Assembly (NCBI GenBank): GCA_963682055.1
Contig: OY821741.1
Location: forward strand, 7,819,501 to 7,883,500
Reading direction: 5' to 3'
Origin: Primula veris
Lineage: Eukaryota > Streptophyta > Magnoliopsida > Ericales > Primulaceae
Length of the DNA stretch: 64,000 nt
Shown here: positions 37,421 to 48,200 of the stretch, piece by piece
Layout of the letters: the number at the start of each line of letters is the position of its first letter
Numbering within the stretch: the first letter of the stretch is position 1
Made by a program: the position numbers and the translations under genes
Notes under the pieces: generated by a model
Seen by the model: the letters and a program-made list of their open reading frames with translations, nothing else
Told to the model about the DNA's origin: nothing
The model's database searches: none

Positions 37421-38615
37421 CGATGACAAAAAATCTTTATTTTCATCAAAATGTAAGAAAACATGAAACTGTCTCAATATGCATTTAGATTCAAACTACA
37501 GGTACTCGTTTGAAGCTTTAAACGCTCTCTTAATGCGGACTCCACCCATGATTAAACAAATCTAATCAAAATATTCACGTCCACTTTATATATATAATCT
37601 CGCGCTCCAAAATCCAATTATCCAAAATCCAATTAACACAGTTTCATAATCTCTCCTATATAACTATATATATTATATAGCTATATGTTGTATCCTTGTA
37701 TAACTTGTTATTTTGATTAATGACAAGTCTGGTTACTTTGAAATATATATATACTGTATAAATATATCTTTGTGCGATTTTCAAAGCGTAAACAGAAAAT
37801 GCTTGCATTCAAGTAAATCTCTAACTTAACTTCAATATATCTATTTTTTGCTTAGTCACCACTGCGTTTCGGCACCTTAATTCTCACTTTTTTCTTAGTC
37901 ACGAGTGTGAAATTGTTGCCTTCTGTATGTATCATCACTGTGATTTTATATTTTTCTATATTTTTCTAATTCACATTTTTTTTCAAAAGAAAATTCTGGA
38001 TTTCAGTGTCATTTATGTAAAATCTTTACATTCCTTATATTCTGATAAAAATATATGAGGATTAATCACAACAAAATTATCGTCAGGTCCTAAATTGAGA
38101 CAGAATTCGTAGTTCATTACCTCAATTGTTAAAAATGGTACTGCAGTACCTAAATTATTAATCACTGTTAGTACAGTACACTAAACAACATATTTTTTCA
38201 CATTGTTTATGTGACATTTAAACTGTCTTTGCCGGGACCTGGAAGGCTTGTGAAGAGAGAAATTAAACTCGTGCAGTTTAGTACAACTGCTTTGAAGTAA
38301 GCAAGGGAAAGGAAGGTATACAAATCGAGTGATTTTAACTGTTTTCTCTTGAACTCAAGTGTTCTATTGATGAAATGATAATATTTGAGCGGTATACATT
38401 GGCTCCTTGCGTACTTAATTCATTTGCGAGTCTTCTCGACTTGCAGGAGCGGACCGCCATCTCCAAATTAAGCCAAATTTGAAGCTTATCTTCATTATGG
38501 CCCAGATTTTAATGGTTTATTTCTCTCAGTTGCTAACAAGAGTGATGAGTGAGATAATTTCAAGTCCCTAATATACATCGAGGAAACCCAAAACATATCA
38601 TTAGATTAGATTACT
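37421..38615. other. AT-rich stretch, nothing recognised
   Basis: No supported gene. A run of TATATA and a TATATAACTATATATATTATATAG near 37660 could be promoter-like but no gene follows. The words CCTCAATTGTTAAAAATGGTA (about 38120) faintly recall the ends of the foldback at 2455-3160. Confidence 0.35.
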
Positions 38616-38621
38616 ACTGAT

Positions 38622-38866
38622 CTATCCGTTTCTAATTAATTATTCACTATTACGAAACTACGAGCAATTTTGACCGGCCAATAACTTGTATAAAAATTGT
38701 CGGAATGAAAATTTTCAAAAGTTAATCATATAGTTCAAACATTAAATTATATGATTTAGTTTTGAAAATTTTCATTTCGAAAATTTTGATACATGTTATA
38801 AATCGGTTAAAATTGCACGTAATTTCGTAGAACACAATTAATTTGAAGGGATGGAGTAGTATCTAT
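38622..38866. mobile_element. Stowaway-like MITE
   Basis: The left part CTATCCGTTTCTAATTAATT and right part AATTAATTTGAAGGGATGGAGTAG are inverted, and inner blocks GAAACTACGAGCAATTTTGACC and GTTAAAATTGCACGTAATTTC pair. The GGATGGAGTAGTA end resembles the CTCCCTCCGT-type Stowaway terminus. A diverged relative lies at 39545-39768 (..TTTGGGGACGGACAGAGTA). Confidence 0.65.
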
Positions 38867-39544
38867 CTATATTGGTCCATATTATCTTGTTGAAGCTTTT
38901 ATGTAGTTTGCAATTAATATGAAATTACTAGTTCAAAGTATGTTATCAATGCTGATGAAGTTCCTATGTTGTTTGCAATGCTGAACTATAGTTTTGGAAT
39001 TGCAATTTGAACTTTTAAAGATTGTTTATTTTAGTAAATAAATGAGTAAGCACTCCATTACTAAATTAACTGAAATCTGATTGTTTACATGCTATTTTTT
39101 AACATAAAAAGTATAGAATACCTAGTTGACCAAAAGTTTTAAAAAGGATGAAAAACTTTTTATCCCACATCTATAAATACGAAACATGTGTTAACTGAAA
39201 TGGTATGTATAGAGCTCAAAATCCAGTATTTGGTATCTTTGCGCCTGGGGCAATGACGCAGCTAGTGAGGTATTAATCGAGGCGCATCAATTGCTCTGGT
39301 TGAAAACTATTTCCAAACCCCCTCTTCGGCCTGGGTTCGCTTGGGCCTTGGAGAATTTCTGGAAGGGCTCCCTTTACTGGGTAAACCCTTACCATTTTTA
39401 GTCTAAATATTTATTCATAATTGCATTACTTTTTTAATTACATGAAAGGTGATACAAAGTTATAGATTGTCCAAAAAACAAGTTGTAGTTTGGTTGTGAT
39501 GGTCACACTTATGGCCATTTATATACGTAGATAAGTATAAATAA

Positions 39545-39768
39545 ATACTCCTAAACGTCTCCAATGAAAATAGGTTTAATTTTGACAATCAAAATTTTCA
39601 TATTAAAATTTCTAAAATGAAAAAAATAAAAAATTTATCATATAGTTCTAACCACGAACTATGTGATTAACTTTTGAAGATATTTTTTTCGGAAATCTAG
39701 ATATGAAAAAATTGTCTATCAAATTTGCACGTATTTTCATATGGAACATTTGTTTGGGGACGGACAGA
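39545..39768. mobile_element. Second Stowaway-like MITE
   Basis: It starts ACTCCTAAACGTCTCCAATG and ends TTTGGGGACGGACAGAGTAT; the ends are imperfect inverted repeats. The interior words TTATCATATAGTTCTAACCA and ACTATGTGATTAACTTTTGA echo those of the element at 38622-38866. Confidence 0.5.
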
Positions 39769-40345
39769 GTATAATATTATGCATATACATATACATATAT
39801 ATATAAGCGACGTACATATATACATGTATAACATATTTTTTCCTATATAAGCGACGTTCGTGTATACAGAGAAATTATAATACTTCAAAAATATTATCTA
39901 GTTTAAAAAATGAATACGTTTTTGAAAATAATAATAATATTTTTACCGCTTTTTTCCACGAAAGTATTCAAATAATGACGTGGCGTGAGGTATTATTTTT
40001 CCCAAATATCACACTTCTAAAACTTTCATTATCTTTGTATTAATGAAAGCGTTATACCTTTTATTAAAAAAATGAATTTTAAGAAAAATAATTTTTTCAA
40101 AGAAAATTTAGTCAAATAATATATGTTTAAAAATAAATAAATTAAGATACTGAATATGTACGTGTTTTAGTGTAAAGATTATAAATTATAATATTTTGAA
40201 TAAATATAATTAAATTTATACAAGTTGTAAAGAATAAGACCAAAATAAAAAGTGAAACTAAAATTAATTGCGATACTGAATTGTGAAACCATAGCATTTG
40301 TTCCCTTGACCCTTTCTAATCACCTTGCAGGTCAGTTATAAGTTT

Positions 40346-41690
40346 TTTTTTTTAATCGGAAGTGCTCATTATTATTAAAAATAACAAGCGGTCATACAAG
40401 ATTACTGCTTTTGAAACAGGCTCCAAAAGCTAAAGAAAACAGGGATACATAACACAAATTTTCCTACACTCAAGCTACCTACCTAACATATCTCACCCTC
40501 AACAACGAAAACAAAATTACCCAAATACGTAAGTATAAACAAATCCCGAATCATGCTCCATACAAGACGCTGAAATATTGTCGTGTGAGGCAACCGATTT
40601 GATGAAGCACTGAGAGGTAAATCAAAGGTTGCCACCCAATAGACACAAAAAGACAATTAAAGGCCTTAAAAAAACCAAAGTACTCTACTCGGATGCGGCT
40701 CAATAATCACAATCGGGGTGCCAACACACTAAAGACCGATCTAAACAAGTCTACCAAGACGGAAAATCTCGAATTTCTAACGAAACACTCAAATCGGTCC
40801 GTAATAGTCACTCAATCAACAACCCAATCAGACATATTCCATAATAGATTAGAGTTATACGCACAAAAACTATGATATCATAAAAATGAAAAATGTCCAA
40901 ACGTAAATAACCCAACAATCATATCACCAAACGTCGCCACAAACAGAATAAGCACCGTCACCACTCAAGTACAAACCATGTTATCAAGAATATATCATAC
41001 AAACGACAAAAAGTAAATAAAATATAGCTACAAAGGGTTGAATGATCCACCAACACATGCCCAAATTTATACAAAAGATAAATGCAACCTCCTGACAATA
41101 AAGTGACTACACGAGACATACCAGAAATATTAGTTTTAGAACGGTAAAGCGACGTCTTAAGGTCACTACTAGGCTCGGTTCTTTAAGTACCATCGGGGTG
41201 CCAACACATTAGTAAACCCGATTCGAGAATACCGACCCAGGCCGAAAACCCAAAACAACAGTCCGAATCTAAACCGATGAAGCGATTACCCGAACATCCC
41301 ATGTCGAGACCTGGAAGCAAATGATCTAGAATACAAAGCGAGAGTGTAGATGATCTAAAATCATAGCATGGGACTGGTTATCGAAACTGTCGGGGAGGGT
41401 AAAGCAAATATAGAAAAGACAATTTTACAAATGTTTTAGAAGACGGTTGGGATGAGGGAAGAAAACAAGACGGAGATGGAGAAAATGGGTAGAAAGAAGG
41501 AGGTGATTGAATTGAAGCAAAGAAGAGGGGGTGGCAACAACGGATCTAAACCCGCGATGGTAAATCTAAATCTATGGTGAGAAAAAGAAGAGGGAGGAGA
41601 TGAGAGAGAAGAAGGAGGGGAAGATGGGGCTGTATCTAGCCCGGGGTAGAATAGGCGCGGTGGCCGTCTCCCACTTATATTAAGGCAGTA
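40346..41690 (-). mobile_element. Probable truncated non-LTR retroposon
   Basis: Composition changes here to GC-richer sequence. On the minus strand it begins near 41690 with GGGAGACGGCCACCGCGCC and a CT-rich leader (CCTCCTTCTTCTCTCTCATC), and ends near 40346 with AATAATGAGCACTTCCGATT plus a run of A, a polyadenylated tail. There is no long frame. GGGGTGCCAACACA occurs twice (about 40708 and 41193). A 5' leader plus 3' tail with no coding centre suggests an internally deleted LINE or SINE-like retroposon, but no diagnostic protein motif is left. Confidence 0.4.
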
Positions 41691-41931
41691 CTACTGTAAA
41701 GAAATATTATTTTGTAAGTTCATTAGAAAAGTACAAATCACGTGAGATCCCATCTAGCAATTTACGCCAGTAAGTTAAAGATTAAATTAGGGCAAAAAAC
41801 TGCACTTTTGCCCCTAAACCATTACATATATTTTACTTTTCCACCGTCTTATAAATATGCTCAAATTACCCCAAACTAAGTTTGTTTAAGAAGGCAAGAA
41901 GCAATGGGGGTGTCGAATTTGTATAAGAACA

Positions 41932-42307
41932 AATGCTAACTTGCTAAGTGAAAAAAATATATCTTGGGGATGTCAAATTACTATTTTTAACGAAATTTAA
42001 TTTGTATAAATACATGATTAAAATTGAAAACATATCATAAATTTTGAAGTTATAAAAACTAATGCTAACTTGCTAAGGGAAAAGAATATATCTTGGGGGT
42101 GTCAAATTACTATTTTTAACGAAATTTAATTAGTATAAATACATGATAAAAATTGAAAACAAATCATAAATTTTGAAGTTATAAAAGCGAATGCTAACTT
42201 GCTAAGAGAAAAAGATATATCTTGGTTATGTCAAATTACTGTTTTTAATGAAATTTAGTATAAATACATGATAAAAATTGAAAACAAATCATAAATTTTG
42301 AAGTTAT
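41932..42307. repeat. 129-bp tandem array, nearly three units
   Basis: GCTAACTTGCTAAG starts at 41935, 42064 and 42193, period 129 bp. Shared content includes GATATATCTTGG/AATATATCTTGG, ATGTCAAATTACT, TTTTTAACGAAATTTAAT, TATAAATACATGA and AAATCATAAATTTTGAAGTTAT. It lies 330 bp upstream of the first GH32 exon seen. Confidence 0.9.
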
Positions 42308-44004
42308 GAGGATGTCGTGACTCTCGAGGTCTCATTTAGCTTCGTCTTAATTAAGTGTGTATTAACTAACCGCACCCACAAAAGATGTATTTGGATGCAT
42401 AAAATGTAACTAGATCGTCATTATTAGTTCGTTCATATTACAAAACATTTTCAGGTCATTTGTATATTGTCCAACCTTCTTTTCATATTAGTCCGTTTAC
42501 TAATAATCATGCAACCAAACGTAACCAAAACCTTTGTCATTGCATAACTTCGAGTGAAAATCATGGAAACTGACATTGTCGCATCATTATACAAATACAT
42601 GTAATTATTTTGTATATTTTGGATTTTCATGTCTTAGGCCCACTTTTCTACAAGGGAAGGTACCACTTATTCTACCAATACAACCCTCGCTCCGCGGCAT
42701 GGGGGAACATAACATGGGGCCATGCAGTGTCGACCGACATGATCAACTGGTTCCACCTCCCTATAGCCATGGAGCCCGACACCCCTTCATATATCGGAGG
42801 CGTCTGGACTGGGTCCGCCACCCTTCTCTTAGACGATCATGCCGTCATGATATACACCGGTATAAATAAAGATTTGGTCGAGGTGCAAAATCTAGCTTAC
42901 CCTGCTGACCCATCTGACCCTCACCTTGTACACTGGGTCAAGTATACAGGTAAGCCGGTCATGGTCCCTCCTAGCGGGGTCTTCAGGTACTTAGATTATT
43001 AAATAATTTATACAAAATCTAATAATATAACTTAAAATTAATATTGATTACACATGTTTGAAAAAAAATCATTCCGACAATTTTGTTACTTATTACTTAA
43101 AATATCGAAGGAGGGAGCAGTACTACTTAATTACTTATCTAGTACAATTGCAATGATATATGCAAGTAAAACACGGAGTAACTTTCAGAAGAAAAAAATC
43201 ACATGAGTGAAATTACATTTTTAGTTGTGTAATGGTACTAAACGTTACGTGACAAAAGAATTATATTTATCCTAATGCAAAAGAGCGCTGATTATTAGTA
43301 TATCAAGATATTCAAATGCCCTCATATAGTTTGGTAAAAATGCTACTTAATCCCTTCATTTGGAATTGTAATAGTCCCAAAAATTTAGAATTTGATTGAT
43401 TTTAATCCTTTAATTAAAAACGATGACAGTTTCAGACTTTCAGTCATGATTACCATAGTCTTGATGATCTACATAAAATACCATGAATGATACAATATAT
43501 GGTTTTATCTTATATTTTGATTTCAGGAGAGATTTTCGCGACACCACCGCATGGCAAGTAGGGGATGACACATGGCACATTGCTATAGGCTCGCAGATAA
43601 ACGGAACAGGAATGGTATTTGTGTACCCAAACTACAGACTTTACTAGCTTCGAGCTTTTGGAAGGGGTCATGCATTCGATCCCGAACTCAGGAATGTGGG
43701 AATGCGTTGATTTTTTCCCTGTATGTACCACCAAGACACACGGGCTCGACACCTCATTAGGTGCGCCTAACGTGAAGTACGTATTGAAAATGAGTTCGTG
43801 GAATGATCAAAGATATTATTACGCAATTGGGTCTTATGACACAGAGACGAGGAGGTAGACACTTGATGATGTGGCAACGGATTTGGTGGTAGGGTTATGG
43901 TTGGATTATGGACAGTTTTATGCAGCCAAGTCATTTTATGATTTATGGTCTTGGATTGGAGAAAGTAATGGTCTTGAGATTGACATGCTGAAGGGTTGGG
44001 CTTC

Positions 44005-45222
44005 TGTTAGGACCAGATTTCTGGTCTAAATATTGTTTATTGTCTATTGGTTTTCACTAAATAAATCCTAACTGTTGTTAAGAACTAAGACAGTATTGAC
44101 AGGTTTCAAGTACCAGTTGCAACCTCAGTTGCAACCTACTAAGTAAGTAGTGACAGGTTTCAAGTACTAGTTGCAACCTCAGTTGCAACCTACTAAGTCA
44201 GTAGTGACAGGTTTCAAGTACTAGTTGCAACCTCAGTTGCAACCACTAGTTCCAACCTGCTGGTAAGCAGAATTCTGTTTTGTTCTATAAATCTGCATAG
44301 CTGTCATTTATTGATTATTAATTGGTCTACAGCATGCATGATATATTCTCATATGATTCTAAAAGGTTAATATGCGTTTATTGAGAATATCAAAGTGGTA
44401 AGGAAAGATTTCCTAAAAGATATAAAGAGATTAGTTATGTTTCCTTTACATTTATAATTCTATATCTCTATTCTTATACTAATCTTTATCACATGTTTCA
44501 ATCTTTGTTCCTTATCAATTCAGTATGATATGCTTAAAGATTGAATAAAATTAGGAGTTAATGTTTTACATGAATTCTTAAAAGATATCTTTCCAAGATA
44601 TGATCTTTTTATATGTTTCCTAGTTATAGGAAAATACTAACTCCTACAATCAAGCTGGTTATTAAACAGGTATCAACCAATGATGATTGGAGTCAATCCA
44701 CGCTGAAGAATCACGTAATGCTTGGAAAGATTGAAGCCAATCATTAAAGTCAAAAGCAATCATAAAAGACCTTCAAGATAGAAGATTGTTTTTACTTATA
44801 TAAGTTGATAACTTAGCTTGTAATATTTGTGTGTTCTAAATTATAAAGAACTTATTTTCTAGAGAGAATACACGTGAGCTTTAAAAAGAAAACAATGGTG
44901 GGATGCCATTGATTTATAAGTGATAGTTATAGAGTAGGAGCAATATAGAGATAGGCAGAAAAACCTAGAGGGAGTCTAAGTGTTTTTCGTTAAGACTTGA
45001 GTCCTATATTGTAAGCTTTTTATAATATCATAATCTGGGTAAGTGCCCCGGAGACGTAGCCTAGTTAGGTGAACTCCGTTGTTAAATGTGCGTGTGATTT
45101 AATTTACGTACATTTAACTTTTTACAGTTCTGTCCATTTATACACTTGGTTCTAACTGTGGTTGCAACCTCACTTAGAACCTAACTGCAAAACTGCAACT
45201 AGAACAGCGGATAGGAATTTCA
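44005..45222 (+). repeat. Copia-2 5' LTR
   Basis: 1218 bp, TGTTAGGACCAG..GGAATTTCA. It contains three near-tandem units of about 54 bp (44094-44250: GACAGGTTTCAAGTAC then two GTTGCAACC motifs each) and a seventh GTTGCAAC near 45163. TTATATAAGTTGATAAC near 44797 is a candidate TATA region. Confidence 0.97.
44094..44252 (+). repeat. LTR subrepeats with GTTGCAAC palindromes
   Basis: Three copies of about 54 bp, each holding TTTCAAGTAC and a pair of GTTGCAACC motifs 14 bp apart. GGTTGCAACC is a perfect palindrome. The same array sits in the 3' LTR (53068-53226). Confidence 0.9.
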
Positions 45223-45236
45223 ATTGGTATCAGAGC
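45223..45236 (+). other. Copia-2 primer-binding site
   Basis: ATTGGTATCAGAGC directly follows the 5' LTR; TGGTATCAGAGC is the standard complement of the plant initiator-Met tRNA 3' end. Confidence 0.9.
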
Positions 45237-45281
45237 TTCACACTAGATCTTACTTAGTGTGGATCCTGTGTTCTAGTAACA

Positions 45282-48200
45282 ATGGACTTAATGAGGGAAG
45301 GAAACACTTTCAACAAACCTCCATTGCTTGAAGGAGGAGTAAACTATGGAGTATGGAAAATCAGAATGAGGTCCTTCATCAAACAGCAGAATGAACATGC
45401 ATGGAAAACTGTTATGTATGGATGGGAGGCTCCAACTACCACTGATAGTGAAGGAGAACTGGTTCTTATACCTGAAGACAGATGGTCTGCTGATGAAGAC
45501 AGAAAATCAAGTGCCAACTCAACAGCCATAAACTTGATTTTTGCTGGTGTAACTCTCAGTGTATTCAGGTATATTTCTCATTGTGAAACAGCTAAAGAGG
45601 CATGGGATATTTTGCAAGTTACTTTTGAAGGAACTATTAAAGTAAAAGCTTTCAAACTTCAACAGTTAACTACTCAATTTGAAAACTTAAGAATGGAGGA
45701 AGATGAAAACATTGAACAATTTAATGGTAGAATCTGCCACATTGCTCATCAAGCTGGTACCTTAGGTGAAAAATACAGTGATGCTAAACTTGTTAAGAAA
45801 ACTCTTAGGTCACTCCCAGAAAGGTTTGAAATTAAGGTTACAGCTATTGAAGAATCAACAGACTTAGATAATCTTAAACTTGAAGAACTTATAGGAAATC
45901 TAAGCACTCATGAGCTAAAATTCTTTAAACATAAAAGACCAGAAAAGGGAATAGCATTTCAAGCTAAGAAATCTGAATCTAATGTCTGTGATAAAATGAG
46001 TGATGAAGAACAGCTGGATTTCTTTGCTAAAAAGGTTTACAAAAAGTTTTATAAGAAAAAGGAGGATGATACTGGTTCTTCTAAAAACTTTCAGAAAAGG
46101 GATAAGACAGAATCTAGGTTCAATAATAACTCTGCAGGAAAGTGGAATTCTAAAGAGAAGGATAACAAAGATTACAAGCCTAAAGAGATTCAGTGTAGAG
46201 AATGTAGAGGTTTTGGTCACATTCAGGCTGAGTGTGCAAATACTTTAAAAAGAAACAAAAATGCTTATATAACCACTCATAGTGATAGTGATTCTGAGAG
46301 CAACAGTGATGAAGAGGATAATTCCAACTTTGTTAATTTTATGGGAATAATCACTGAAAAAGAACCTACTTATGAAAGTGACTGTAAGCATGTCTCAACC
46401 ATAGTTACAACTGCTCTTGAAACCTATAGCAGTGATGAGGAAGAACCTTCTGATGAAAACATTACTAAGCAATACCTTGTTCTGTATGAAAAGTATAAAT
46501 GTCTGAGTAAACAAACCTTGATCATAAGCAATCTTAATGTTAATCTAAAAGATGAGGTTAAAAGTCTTACTGAGAAGCTTAAACTACAACTGGCTGAACT
46601 TACTGAAACTAAAAAGATAATAAAACTGCTGAATGTTTCTGCTTCAGATAAATTAGATGACATGCTGTCATATTCTAGAGGCTCTAAAGATATCAGTGGT
46701 CTAGGTTACTATGGTGGTAAAAGTACAGGAAAAACTACTTTTATTGAAGCTGTTGCTAAAGCTAAAACTCATGATTTTGACAATAAGGTTAGAAGCTCAG
46801 TTGCAACCAGATTTGCAACCAGGAATAAAACTCAGGTTTTTGTAAAGATGGTTGGAAGCTCAGTTACAACCAAAGTTGCAACCATGAATAAACTGAATAG
46901 CTTTAGGGATAAAAATAACTTTAGGTTGAAGCTGTGTAATTTCTGTAAAAAACCTGGTCATTCTGAAATCCAGTGTTATTTAAAAAGAAACAGAAAGTAT
47001 ATTTCCCAGAAAACCTGGTTGGCTTCTGTCAATAAAAATTTGAAATGGGTCTGGAAAGTTAAAGAAAAAGCCACCTTAATTGCTAACAACAAAGCTGTTA
47101 TTAACTCTTTGAATGCTGTTACTTCTAATGATTGGTATTTTGACAGTGGTTGCTCCAAGCACATGACAGGTACTGCAAGTCTCCTAAAAAATGTCACCAT
47201 TCTTACAGGTAACACTGTTGTGTTTGGAGGTGGAGATACAGGTAAAATTGTTGGTAAAGGTAACTTAAACAAACCTGGAATGCCTAATATTGAGGATGTT
47301 TTTCTTGTAGATGGTCTAAAAGCTAATCTTATTAGTATCAGTCAACTCTGTGATAATGAAATGACTGTTAAATTTGACAAAGAAAGGTGTCTAATTACTA
47401 ATCTTAACAATGATTTAATCATGACTGGAGTTAGATCAACCAATAGCTGCTATGTGTTTGAAAAAGCTGAAAAAGAATTGCCTCAAAGTAGGTGTAATCA
47501 AGCCATTACTAATAATGTAGATATTTGGCATAAAAAGCTTGGGCATGTGAATTACAAAACTTTAGATAAGCTTGTTAAAAAGGAATTGATAAGAGGAATT
47601 CCTAAACTTAGTGCTAAAACTCAAAGTGTCTGTGGTGATTGTGCTATAGGCAAACAAACCAAAAGTATTCACAAAAGTACTAGTCAAATCTATACTAAGA
47701 GAGTCTTAGAACTTCTTCATATTGACCTGATGGGTCCTATGCAAACTGCTAGTATAGGTGGTAAGAAGTACATTTTGGTAGTTGTAGATGATTTCTCTAG
47801 ATACTCTTGGGTAGTGTTCTTAAAGGATAAGTCTGAAACTTTTGAATTGTTCAAAACTCTATGCTTAAAACTACAACTTGAAAAGGGTTCCACTAGTGGT
47901 AATATTGCTAGGATTAGAAGTGATCATGGAACTGAATTTGAAAACATCAAGTTTAGAGAATTCTGCAACTCCTTAGGTATAAGTCATGAGTTCTCTGCTC
48001 CTAAGACTCCACAGCAAAATGACATAGTTGAAAGGAAAAATAGAACCATTCAGGAAATGGCTAGAGTAATGCTTAACTCTAAGAAGCTTGCCAACAGATT
48101 TTGGGCTGAAGCTGTTAATACTGCCTGTCATATAGTTAATAGAGTTTATATTACTAAAGGTACTTCCATGACAGCTTATGAAATATGGAAAGGTAGAAAA

